Positions 50,385 to 58,116 of a stretch of DNA of 64,000 bases are shown here, in pieces (position 1 is the first letter of the stretch; every line of letters begins with the position of its first letter). The stretch covers positions 248,001-312,000 of the forward strand of contig NZ_CAJE01000012.1 in NCBI RefSeq assembly GCF_000308215.1, in the 5' to 3' direction. This stretch comes from Methanomassiliicoccus luminyensis B10. GTDB lineage: Archaea; Thermoplasmatota; Thermoplasmata; Methanomassiliicoccales; Methanomassiliicoccaceae. Under the pieces are notes generated by a model, which saw only the letters and a list, made by a program, of their open reading frames with translations, was not told where the DNA came from and did not search any database. The translations under genes were made by a program, and so were the position numbers.

Positions 50385-51197
50385 TCAGACCACGAGTTTT
50401 GTTTTCGGAGCTTGAGCGGGGGTTTCGTCCCGGGGCCACTGGGTCCTGAGATAGTACAGCGAACCCAGTGCGAACACCACGATGAACGCTTCGGCCGCCC
50501 ATACCCCCATGGTGCTGCTCAGGTACACCGCGCCAGCGTCGAGCGCCGTGTGCGCGGCGATGGCCGCGACCACCAGTATCGGCCGGCCTTTCAAGATCGC
50601 CAAGCCTACCAACAGCGTAAACGCGATCTGGGCGGTGAACGCGGCCATCCTCTCCACTGGAGCGGGCACCAGGTCCAGCGGGGTCAGGCTCTTCAGGGCC
50701 TCGATCTGCTCGTTCAAGGCTTCGCTGTCCCCGCCGATCTGCGCGGTCTGCTCGGGGGTCAGGGAAGTAAGCGAGACATAGGAGATTAGTTGCAAAAGCA
50801 GGACGAGCCCGATGAGAACGCTTTCGATCGCACCCCAGCCCGCGCCGAAGAACAGGACCTTCTTTACATCAAGGCGCCACTGCTTGTTCTTCCACCTCAT
50901 TACCAGATACTTGCCCACGCTCTCGAAGGCGCCTGCCAGGAAGCCCAGGACAACAGAAAGTACGACCAATGCGCCTGCTGCGCCCAAAGCTTTCGTCAAT
51001 GAGCTTCCCAAAGGCGCCTGCGTGAAGGTCACCAGTGGATAGTGGATCACCTGCACCAGAACGAACCCGATCATCCCCCACGCGAAGATGGCCCACGACA
51101 GATTGAATTTTTTCCTCATGTAGGCGCCCACGAGCAAAGGCACCCCTACCATTGCGGCGGCCGCAATCAGATATGCCAGAACTACGAACAGGTCCAT
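50385..51197 (-). CDS. YhfC-family intramembrane protease-like protein
   Basis: 270 residues with seven or eight transmembrane helices. Conserved features of the YhfC family are visible: an E/SVGKYLVMRW segment with Glu in AFESVGKY, FGAGWGAIESVLIG with a second Glu, and AAHTALDAGAV with His. The family belongs to the wider CPBP/glutamic-type intramembrane protease group; activity here is inferred. A loop of about 45 acidic residues lies between helices. GGGGAAG precedes ATG 51197. It is probably co-transcribed with the upstream gene. Confidence 0.7.
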   Translation of the reverse strand: MDLFVVLAYLIAAAAMVGVPLLVGAYMRKKFNLSWAIFAWGMIGFVLVQVIHYPLVTFTQAPLGSSLTKALGAAGALVVLSVVLGFLAGAFESVGKYLVMRWKNKQWRLDVKKVLFFGAGWGAIESVLIGLVLLLQLISYVSLTSLTPEQTAQIGGDSEALNEQIEALKSLTPLDLVPAPVERMAAFTAQIAFTLLVGLAILKGRPILVVAAIAAHTALDAGAVYLSSTMGVWAAEAFIVVFALGSLYYLRTQWPRDETPAQAPKTKLVV

Positions 51198-51244
51198 TTT
51201 TCTTCCCCCTTGAGATTCATACTATTACAAACGGTGCAATGTGA

Positions 51245-51856
51245 TCAGGCCCCTCTCACCTGCATGAGGTCGAGGTAGAACCGCTCCGTCTTCGACAATG
51301 AATCGAGATTGAACACTAGGGTGCCGCCGTTGTGATGCACTATGATGCACTCGTCCGTTGATCGATGGACGGCGAGCTTGTAGCTCCCGAACTCGTTGTT
51401 CCTGTAGTTGCCGCTGAGCATGCTATCGCCCGCGTAGCCTGCTGTTCGTGAACCATAGCTCACGCCGCTCCTCAGCTCCACTTTGCTTATGTCCGAGTAC
51501 TGGACGGACTCATCGACGAACGGCGCTTCGACCCTGAGATCGCCGGCGTTCAGCTCGGCGGACACGGACTCCGAGCCGAGTGTGAATAGCATGCCGACCA
51601 CGCAAACCGCCAGCATCACGCCGGTGAATGCGATGATGATCCTGGGAACGCGGGACATGGCCCTCTGAACAGGGCCCTTGTTCTTCAGAAAGTACGCCGC
51701 GAGCATGATGGGCGGCAGGACGGCGTACGCCACGATCCCATACAGAAAGGCATTGCTGAGGCTGGTCCCCCAGGCGATGAGCACTATCAGGACGGCCGTC
51801 GGGAGCAGGATGGCGGCGGCGATGTAGTACAGGCCTGCTTTCGAACCCTTATCCAT
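51245..51856 (-). CDS. Membrane protein with PH-like C-terminal domain
   Basis: 203 residues. Three transmembrane helices at the N-terminus (about 8-32, 38-58, 75-95) are followed by a beta-rich domain of about 105 residues: VSAELNAGDLRVEA, DISKVELRSGVSYG, YKLAVHRSTDECIIVHHNGGTLVFNLDS. This resembles bacterial PH-like domains with membrane anchors. ATG 51856 has GAGGTGTGA upstream. It lies 47 bases before the YhfC-like gene on the same strand. Confidence 0.6.
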   Translation of the reverse strand: MDKGSKAGLYYIAAAILLPTAVLIVLIAWGTSLSNAFLYGIVAYAVLPPIMLAAYFLKNKGPVQRAMSRVPRIIIAFTGVMLAVCVVGMLFTLGSESVSAELNAGDLRVEAPFVDESVQYSDISKVELRSGVSYGSRTAGYAGDSMLSGNYRNNEFGSYKLAVHRSTDECIIVHHNGGTLVFNLDSLSKTERFYLDLMQVRGA

Positions 51857-51932
51857 GCTCACACCTCAAGACGATCTTAGAACGCCGCAACATCATCCCC
51901 CAGCTTTCCCCGCCGGTGAAATGGCCTCACGG

Positions 51933-51956
51933 AATAATATTATTTGCTTCAAATAA
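51933..51956 (-). promoter_or_regulatory. Overlapping palindromes in the promoter of the PH-like/YhfC-like genes
   Basis: AATAATATTATT (51933-51944) is a perfect palindrome and overlaps a hairpin-type repeat TTATTTG-CTT-CAAATAA (51940-51956). They lie about 80 bases upstream of ATG 51856 in the only AT-rich patch there, so they may combine TATA box and operator. Confidence 0.4.
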
Positions 51957-52140
51957 GATTTTCAACGGGTCAGCGAGGGGCATCAGGCGCAGTGTTGCCG
52001 CGCGGCCGCGGGGAACGGTCCGGGCGCCTTTGTTCAGAACTTATCGGTCGACCTCATTTTTCACGGCAAGATCCGGATCACGCGCGAGGATGAGGCAGCA
52101 ACGCATGGCTCAGTCCGTGCGTTGCCCAGGGCCCATGTAT

Positions 52141-52176
52141 CAAATATAATTATGACCATCTACGGTCCAATGGACC
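52141..52176 (+). promoter_or_regulatory. Promoter with palindromic operator candidate for the sheath gene
   Basis: A TATA box (caaatataat, 52141-52150) is followed about 25 bases later, over the expected transcription start, by GGTCCAATGGACC (52164-52176), an inverted repeat with 6-base arms. The leader to the TTG start is about 75 bases. Confidence 0.5.
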
Positions 52177-52246
52177 ATGGGGGACGCGCCCTTCCGCCGT
52201 ATGGTTTTCAGGTTCTAGCGCATTCCATGAGCAGGAGGCATCGGGA

Positions 52247-53506
52247 TTGGACAGATTGAGCTATCCGAGCGTTCACGTTCAGCAGATACCTTGTAATGCA
52301 CAGCCCCTTACCGGAGCGCCCACGTCCGTCGCGGCGTTCATAGGCCGCACTTCCACCGGACCGGTGGACAAGGCGGTTCGAGTGCGTAGCTGGAGCGAGT
52401 TCACCAACACCTTCGGGGGAGCGCTCCCCGGGAGCGAGCTGAGCGTGAGCATCCGCCTGTTCTTCGAGAACGGGGGGACCGAATGCCAGGTGGTCCGGGT
52501 GGGAGGGGACGAGCCGATAGCGGCCGACGTCCTTGGCAGCAAGAGCGCAAGGACCGGCATGTACGCGCTGGACGCGGTCAGCGACGTCAACATATTGATC
52601 CTTCCGAGCGATACCGAGATCGACCTATCCGGGGCATGGGCCCCGGCATCCCAGTACTGCGCCCGGCGGGGCGCCTTCCTTCTCATAGATCCCCCGGCCG
52701 GATGGACCAGGGCCGGACGCGCCGAGGCGGCCCACAACCCGTACCTTGTCGACGAACTCCGTCGCGGGGCCGATCAGGACCATTGCGCGGCGTTCTATCC
52801 CCGCCTGATGGTAAGTGATGAAGGTGAGGCAAGGGCCGTGGGCCCCTCTGGAGCGGTGGCCGGGCTGATGGCCAGGACCGACGCCGAAAAGGGAGTATGG
52901 GCTTCCATGGCCGGCCTGGGGGCCGACCTGCGCTCCGTCGACCGCCTGGAAGTGGAGCTGGACGAACGGGAGGTCAACAATCTCACCGTCCAGGGAGTGA
53001 ACCCTCTGCTTCGGAAGAACGGCAAGTGCGTATCGTGGGGCAATTTCACCTTCCGCAGTCTCTTCGAACCCCCCACCGGGCTGAGGTACATCCCCGTTGC
53101 CCGGACCAAGATGTTCTTAGAGGGATCGGTGCGCCGCGGGACCCAGTGGACAGCGTTCGAGCTGAACGACGAGGTGCTGTGGGCCAAGGTCAGGACCCAT
53201 GTCACCGAGTTCATGCTGCGGCTGTGGCGCTTCAACGCGTTCGTCGGGGATGCTCCCAGCCAGTCGTTCTACGTCAAGTGCGACGCCGAGACCACTGCCA
53301 TCGAGGACCGGGCCCGGGGGGTCCTGAACCTCCAGGTCGGCTTTGCCCCACTGAGGCCCGCCGAGTTCCTGGTGATCAGGGTTCAGTGCCAGGCCGTTCC
53401 CGCCGCGCCCCCTGCGCCGACGGTGGTCAGGCCCACGCTGAACGTCGGAAGGGTCATATCTTCTTCCGGCAGAACCACCAATCCAGGCAGCCGGACCTAT
53501 CCTTGA
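52247..53506 (+). CDS. Contractile tail sheath protein (phage/eCIS type), isolated
   Basis: 419 residues. The N-terminus is typical of contractile sheaths: YPSVHVQQIPC, TSVAAFIGRTSTGPVDKAVRV and a FTNTFGG segment, then FFENGGTECQVVRVGG. The C-terminal domain is also clear: SGAVAGLMARTDAEKGVW, VNPLLRKNGKCVSWG, RRGTQWTAFELNDEVLWAKV and FAPLRPAEFLVIRVQ. Such proteins form the contracting sleeve of phage tails and extracellular injection systems. No tube, baseplate, spike or ATPase gene is nearby. TTG 52247 is supported by GGAGG eight bases upstream. Its 3' end overlaps the convergent peroxiredoxin gene by 53 bases. Confidence 0.88.
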   Translation: MDRLSYPSVHVQQIPCNAQPLTGAPTSVAAFIGRTSTGPVDKAVRVRSWSEFTNTFGGALPGSELSVSIRLFFENGGTECQVVRVGGDEPIAADVLGSKSARTGMYALDAVSDVNILILPSDTEIDLSGAWAPASQYCARRGAFLLIDPPAGWTRAGRAEAAHNPYLVDELRRGADQDHCAAFYPRLMVSDEGEARAVGPSGAVAGLMARTDAEKGVWASMAGLGADLRSVDRLEVELDEREVNNLTVQGVNPLLRKNGKCVSWGNFTFRSLFEPPTGLRYIPVARTKMFLEGSVRRGTQWTAFELNDEVLWAKVRTHVTEFMLRLWRFNAFVGDAPSQSFYVKCDAETTAIEDRARGVLNLQVGFAPLRPAEFLVIRVQCQAVPAAPPAPTVVRPTLNVGRVISSSGRTTNPGSRTYP

Positions 53507-54125
53507 TGGCCATGGCGCCCTTGACGTCGGTGGGCGGGCGCTCCAGGACATCGGAGCCGATGAACTCGTTCTCGGGCCAGTTGGCCGGGGTGACCACGCC
53601 GTGCTCCTCCACCACTTTGAGGGCCTTGACGACCCGAAGGAGTTCCTCGATGTTCCGCCCCACGCCCTTGGGGTAGAACAGCACCGAGGCGATCTTGCCC
53701 TTGGGGTTCACGAAAAAGCACGCCCTTATCGCCCCTCCGTCCGGGTGGGGGTGGATGGTGCCGAACATGCTGGATATCTCTCTGAGGGAATCTGCGATGA
53801 TGGGAAAGGTGATCTCCACGTCCAGCTTCTCCTTGATCCACTCCACCCACTTTATGTGCGAGAATAGGGAATCAGCGGACAGCCCGATGAGCTCGCAGTT
53901 GAGCTCGCGGAACTTCTGGTGGTTCATGGCAAACGAGGAGAACTCCGTCGTGCACACTGGGGTGAAGTCCGCGGGGTGGCTGAACAGCAGGAACCACTTT
54001 CCGGCGAAATGGTCCGGCAGGGATATGGGACCCATCGTGGTCTTCACCTTGATCTTCGGGAACGCCTCCCCTATGCTGGGGATGCACACTCTCTGAAGCT
54101 TTGGTTCGGCGGCATCTTCGGACAT
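53454..54125 (-). CDS. Peroxiredoxin, Prx6-like
   Basis: 223 residues. The peroxidatic Cys58 is in FTPVCTTE, with the following AMNHQKFRELNCELIGLSADS. FVNPKGKIASVLFYP leads to the C-terminal dimer arm. A pair C213/C219 in GCLDWWFC probably supplies the resolving cysteine, as in archaeal Prx6-type enzymes. It reduces hydrogen peroxide and organic peroxides, and is fed by thioredoxin-like donors such as those at 43-44 kb. ATG 54125 is clear. Confidence 0.95.
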   Translation of the reverse strand: MSEDAAEPKLQRVCIPSIGEAFPKIKVKTTMGPISLPDHFAGKWFLLFSHPADFTPVCTTEFSSFAMNHQKFRELNCELIGLSADSLFSHIKWVEWIKEKLDVEITFPIIADSLREISSMFGTIHPHPDGGAIRACFFVNPKGKIASVLFYPKGVGRNIEELLRVVKALKVVEEHGVVTPANWPENEFIGSDVLERPPTDVKGAMAIKDRSGCLDWWFCRKKI

Positions 54126-54261
54126 CAGCTGTTCTATGGGGTTCTTGAATAATAATAGGTTTCCCGAAACATATTGCGCTGCGATCCGTTACAGACCGTG
54201 CCCTGGGTTAGCCCGGATGTAGCGGCAAGTCCCATAACCTCGCAAGCGGTCGAAACTTTCC

Positions 54262-54917
54262 TTGAGCGAAGTCGGCAGCGGTCACGGGCATAATTCGATC
54301 ATCATTCTCCTGGACGAGTGCGGGGACCTGGGGCGCTCTCCGAACAGTTCACGGCATTTCGTCGTAGCGGCCATGATGGTCCGGGACCCCCACGAGCTGG
54401 TCCAATCGATAAAGAACGCCCGAAGGAAGCTGGGCAAGAGGGGGACTGGAAAAGAGAGCTCAAGTTCAACAACACGGTGGACCCGATAAAGGAGCTGATA
54501 CTGGAAGGCGTGGCAGAGCCAGATCGCCTGGGTATCATTCGAAAAGGACAAGATGGCATCGGCGCTGCTGAAGAATGAGAAGCTTCTGTATCTGATGGCC
54601 TGTGACCCGGTGCTCGGCGAGATATTTCGACGCACACCGACAAAAAGAATGCACGTGATAGACAAGCGTTACACGAACAAAGTGGAACGCGATAGGATCG
54701 ATGAGCATATTTGGGACCTGGTCGAGGATAACCACGCTGGATACCTCATACTGCAGATCCTGGTGAACCAATATGATTCAAAACTGAGCTGAGCAAAGAG
54801 TTGCAGATCCATGATTTTGCGGTAGGCGCTATTTATCAGCGCATTGAAAGAGGCGTTGACAAATATTTTGATCTCATCAAAAGCAAAATCGTTTTTCATC
54901 AAGAACTAAAAATATGA
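54262..54917 (+). pseudogene. Decayed DUF3800 gene
   Basis: Segments in several frames read as one DUF3800 protein. The first, from 54262, has the family start IIILLDECGDLGRS and SSRHFVVAAMMV. A second frame gives KELKFNNTVDPIKEL or similar near 54450-54500. A third (54553-54792) gives KRMHVIDKRYT and an LQILV end. A fourth gives LQIHDFAVGAIYQRIERG to TGA 54915-54917, the conserved DUF3800 tail. At least three frame changes show it is broken. The right-hand half is more AT-rich than its surroundings, which may reflect transfer. Confidence 0.72.
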
Positions 54918-55028
54918 GGCAGCCCCTGGCCGGAATCTTGCAGCGATCATAGTCGACAGTAGGATTCGAACGGTGGTTGGGGCGATAAGTTAGAGTAGAG
55001 GCCGAACGTTGGTCCTGACGGGACTTCG

Positions 55029-55559
55029 ATGGCAGAGGTAAAGGATTTCGCCGGAAAGACGCTTGAGTGGGCCCGGAAGGGCATCATGGACCGCAACTAC
55101 GAACTGCGAGGCGGGAACGAGATCGTCGCCACTATCACCTGGACAAAGATATGGGGGACCCTGGCGGAGGGCACCATAGGCGGCATCAAGTACACGCTCA
55201 AGCGCAACGGGTTCTTCAACCCCTACATTACCGTGAGGAAGCCGCCCTTCGACGAGGACGTGGCCCGCTTGGACATGAAGATCGGCGGCAACGGGACCCT
55301 GCAATTCCCGAACGGCAAGAGGTACTCTTTCCAGAAGATGTCCTTCTGGGGGTTCAAGTGGTCGTTCACCAACGAGAACGGCGATCTCATCATGACGGTG
55401 GGCGCGCCGTCGCTGGTGAAGAGCAAGGGAGAGATCGTCATCGAGCCGGGAGCGGCCTCGGACCGGAACCTGCCCCTGCTGGTCCTGCTGTGCTGGTACA
55501 CCGCCGTGCAAATGATCGAAGAGGCCACCACGGCCGCGGCGAGTTCGGCCGGTGCGTGA
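55029..55559 (+). CDS. Tubby C-terminal/LURP-one-like domain protein
   Basis: 176 residues, mostly beta strands with a hydrophobic C-terminal helix (LPLLVLLCWYTAVQM), the pattern of LURP-one/scramblase-like barrels. Repeating strand pairs include YELRGGNEIVATITW, GIKYTLKRNGFFNPYITVRK and SFTNENGDLIMTV. No catalytic motif. It may bind lipid or membranes. A related gene follows after nine bases. The family call is from fold pattern, not strong motifs. Confidence 0.5.
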   Translation: MAEVKDFAGKTLEWARKGIMDRNYELRGGNEIVATITWTKIWGTLAEGTIGGIKYTLKRNGFFNPYITVRKPPFDEDVARLDMKIGGNGTLQFPNGKRYSFQKMSFWGFKWSFTNENGDLIMTVGAPSLVKSKGEIVIEPGAASDRNLPLLVLLCWYTAVQMIEEATTAAASSAGA

Positions 55560-55568
55560 GGTCATCCC

Positions 55569-56039
55569 ATGGACCTGACGGGAGCGCTGACATGGGCGAG
55601 GCCGAGCAGGGTGAGCATGAAGTGGGAGCTGAAGAAGGGGGACGATGTGATCGGCGCGATGTCCCCGCCCCACACCTTCGGCACCAGCGTGACGGCGTCG
55701 TTCGGCGCGGATGGCTATAATATCAGGAAAGGGGGGATAAGGCACTCAGGCGCGGCCATCTGGAAGGTCGGCAGCGAGGACAAGCTGGCCACGATGGTGG
55801 TGGGCTCGCTGGGGAAGGACACCGTGATCGCGCAGGATGGTTCCACCTATCAGCTGTCCCAGCTCGGGTCGCCGGACGACTGGATACTGTCCACAGCGGA
55901 CGGGAAGGATATCTTCAGCGTGCACCGGGAGACCGCGGGGAAGAAGCCCGGCGGCGTGGTGGACGTGAAGTCCCCGGACCCGCATCTGTCCGAGCTTCTC
56001 CTCCTTTGCTGGTTCGTGATCTCGACCTCGGAGCGCTGA
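55569..56039 (+). CDS. Tubby C-terminal/LURP-one-like domain protein, paralogue
   Basis: 156 residues. It repeats the plan of its neighbour: MKWELKKGDDVIGAM, YNIRKGGIRHSGAAIW, DDWILSTADGKDIFSV and an apolar tail LSELLLLCWFVIS that mirrors the first protein's end. The two are clearly paralogous but diverged, perhaps forming a heteromeric barrel pair. It is followed after three bases by a methyltransferase gene, so the three are one operon. Confidence 0.5.
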   Translation: MDLTGALTWARPSRVSMKWELKKGDDVIGAMSPPHTFGTSVTASFGADGYNIRKGGIRHSGAAIWKVGSEDKLATMVVGSLGKDTVIAQDGSTYQLSQLGSPDDWILSTADGKDIFSVHRETAGKKPGGVVDVKSPDPHLSELLLLCWFVISTSER

Positions 56040-56042
56040 GGG

Positions 56043-56660
56043 ATGAGGCACTCGCCCTCGGAGGCGTGGGACCGAGAATATTCGAAGCCTGATCCATTGT
56101 GGAAAGGGCCCCCGCAGGCCGATGTGAGCGTTTCTCAGGGGGCGAGGGTGCTGGAGCTGGGCTGCGGGAACGGCAAGGCCATCGCCGCCCTCGCCAAGAA
56201 CGCCTCGGAGGTGGTGGCCGTGGACATCTCGCGGGTGGCGCTGAGGGCATGCGGCGCGGCCGTTCCCTCCAAGGTAAGCTTGGCCCGGGCGGACGTGCTC
56301 CATCTCCCCTTCGCGGACCGGAGCTTCGGCGAGGTGGCGGCGTTCCACGTGCTGGAGCATATCTCCCAGCATGATCGCCCTCTCGCCGTGGAGGAGGTCC
56401 GCAGGGTCCTGGTCCCGGGCGGCATCGTGCATGTCCGAGCGTTCTCCACCAGGGACATGCGGTGCGGGAAGGGCGAGGAGATCGAGCCGATGACCTTCAT
56501 GCGCGGGAACGGGATCCCGTACCACTACTTCACCGCGGACGAGCTCAGATCGCTGTTCAACGGGTTCGAGGAGGTGGAGATGAGGGAAGCGACCTCGCCC
56601 AAAAGGTTCGACGGGAAGGATTACCTCCGAGCGGAGCTGGTGGCCAAGTATCGGGCGTAG
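56043..56660 (+). CDS. Class I SAM-dependent methyltransferase
   Basis: 205 residues of the Rossmann methyltransferase fold. Motif I is VLELGCGNGKAIAALA; the acidic end of strand 2 is VVAVDIS; motif IV region ADVLHLPFADRSFGEVAAFHVLEH; and LVPGGIVHV follows. It belongs to the Methyltransf_11 type. The substrate is unknown. It is the last gene of a three-gene unit with the LURP-like pair and ends in TAG. Confidence 0.88.
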   Translation: MRHSPSEAWDREYSKPDPLWKGPPQADVSVSQGARVLELGCGNGKAIAALAKNASEVVAVDISRVALRACGAAVPSKVSLARADVLHLPFADRSFGEVAAFHVLEHISQHDRPLAVEEVRRVLVPGGIVHVRAFSTRDMRCGKGEEIEPMTFMRGNGIPYHYFTADELRSLFNGFEEVEMREATSPKRFDGKDYLRAELVAKYRA

Positions 56661-56676
56661 GGGTGGTCTGCGCCGG

Positions 56677-58047
56677 TCATCGAAGCCCCGCAGGGGAGAT
56701 CGCATGCTCCGGCCGGAACATGCTCCCCGGGTCGTATTTCGATTTCAGCTCCTGAAGGCGGCCCTGGTTGCCCTTGAAGAGGCGCGCCGGCGAGCCCTCG
56801 CTCCTGGAGGTGAAGCCCGCGTAGCCCGCCCCGGTCAGGTGATGCTTCATCTCGCCCCACCCCCGGTTGGCCCAGGCGGTGTTCCGGGTATTGCTGCGCG
56901 GCTCCTTCCAAGCGGCCGCAAGATGCACGTTGAACTGCTTCTCCCGGTGAGGGAACGCGGCGGCGTCAGGGCGCGGCCTGCACACCTTTCCGTGATGGCA
57001 CCATATGTGAAGGGCGGACTCGTCGGACGGGAGGGATCTGGCCATCGAGACCAGGGCCTTGATGGAGTCGTCGCTCAGCCCGGTCATGAACCCGCTTCTC
57101 CAATAGTTGATCAGGCCAGTCGGGACCGCGGGTTCGGCCACCTTGGACAGGCCATGGTACGAGGTCATCTCCAGGGAGTCGATATCCGGCCGGCCCACCC
57201 TTATCAGGGGGTCCAAGGCCTTCTCCCCCTGCTTTGCTTCTCCGTTGTAGCATATCAGCCCGGCCACGGCCGGCCCGAGGGCGGGGACCTCGGTGAGAGT
57301 GAGGATGATGTCCAGCTCGTCCGGTATGGTCTTCATGAGCCGGCGGGCCCCTCTCAGCACCTCTATGGCCATGCTCATGGGCCATGCCACCGTTCCCCCG
57401 TAGACCTTGCTGACGCTGTGGAGCTTGTACGTGAATGACGTGACAGCCCCGAAGTTACCGCCGGCCCCCCGGAGGGCCCAGAACAGGTCAGGGTGGTCCT
57501 CGGCACTGGCGGCAACAAGCTCGCCGTCCGCGGTGACGACATCGGCGGAGACGAGGTTGTCGGCGGTCAGCCCGTAGGAGCCCATCAGCCACCCCACTCC
57601 TCCATCCAGGGTGTGGCCGGAGATGCCGGCGGAAGAGAACACCCCGCAGGGGACCGCGAGGTGTGCGGCTTGGGCCTTCTTGTTCAGCTCCCCCCAGGTA
57701 AGCCCGGGGCCGACCCTGGCGGTCCGGCCGTCCTCGTCGATCACGATGTCCTTCATGAGGCCGAGGTCCAGGACCATGCCGTCCTCCTGGATCGATGAGC
57801 CGCTTACAGAGCCTCCGCCCGCCTTTACGGAAAGCAGCACGTCGTGCTCGCGGGCGAAGGCTACGCCTTCCGCCACGTCGCCCGGGCCGTTGCATCGAAG
57901 GATGAGCGACGGGCGATGGTCCACCGAACCGTTGAAAACCCTGCGAAGCTCGTCATACTCCTCGTCCCCCGGGAGGATGATCCTCCCTTCCACGCTTCCC
58001 TCGAGGCTTTCAAGATCGGCACGAGCGAGCGGACTGTCCTTCCCCAT
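56677..58047 (-). CDS. FAD-linked oxidase with berberine-bridge-like domain, lacking covalent flavin residues
   Basis: 456 residues. The FAD-binding PP-loop domain is seen in LILRCNGPGDVAEGVAFAREH and RVGPGLTWGELNKKAQ, and in SADVVTADGELVAASAEDHPDLFWALRGAGGNFG; a BBE-type C-terminus ends in KYDPGSMFRPEHAI. The usual GGH that links FAD is GGG here (residues 77-79), and the cysteinyl position is Phe. FAD is therefore probably non-covalent. ATG 58047 has GGGAG upstream. Substrate unknown: such enzymes oxidise sugars, alcohols or aromatic side chains. Confidence 0.85.
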   Translation of the reverse strand: MGKDSPLARADLESLEGSVEGRIILPGDEEYDELRRVFNGSVDHRPSLILRCNGPGDVAEGVAFAREHDVLLSVKAGGGSVSGSSIQEDGMVLDLGLMKDIVIDEDGRTARVGPGLTWGELNKKAQAAHLAVPCGVFSSAGISGHTLDGGVGWLMGSYGLTADNLVSADVVTADGELVAASAEDHPDLFWALRGAGGNFGAVTSFTYKLHSVSKVYGGTVAWPMSMAIEVLRGARRLMKTIPDELDIILTLTEVPALGPAVAGLICYNGEAKQGEKALDPLIRVGRPDIDSLEMTSYHGLSKVAEPAVPTGLINYWRSGFMTGLSDDSIKALVSMARSLPSDESALHIWCHHGKVCRPRPDAAAFPHREKQFNVHLAAAWKEPRSNTRNTAWANRGWGEMKHHLTGAGYAGFTSRSEGSPARLFKGNQGRLQELKSKYDPGSMFRPEHAISPAGLR

Positions 58048-58116
58048 TTGATCTCCCATCATCCAGCTGGGTATTTGGATTGAGGAATATAATATGGTTC
58101 CTCATACTGTCAGTAT

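Larger units (their letters stand above)
51857..52246. other. Intergenic region upstream of the tail-sheath gene
   Basis: These 390 bases hold the left-hand palindromes, a GC-rich middle with no recognisable gene, a hairpin with arms GCAACGCA and TGCGTTGC (52098-52105, 52118-52125), and the sheath-gene promoter. No tRNA or attachment site was recognised. Confidence 0.45.

Noticed and set aside
51916-52149. A 77-codon frame upstream of the sheath gene
   Set aside because: Arg/Ser-rich, no Shine-Dalgarno sequence, and it overlaps promoter-like elements.
54190-54261. A tRNA-like stretch before the DUF3800 remains
   Set aside because: It begins like a tRNA (GCCCGGATGTAGCGG) but no acceptor, anticodon or T-arm pairing can be completed.
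52247-54917. A prophage or defective provirus
   Set aside because: Only one structural gene is present; no integrase, terminase, capsid, tube or attachment repeats were seen.
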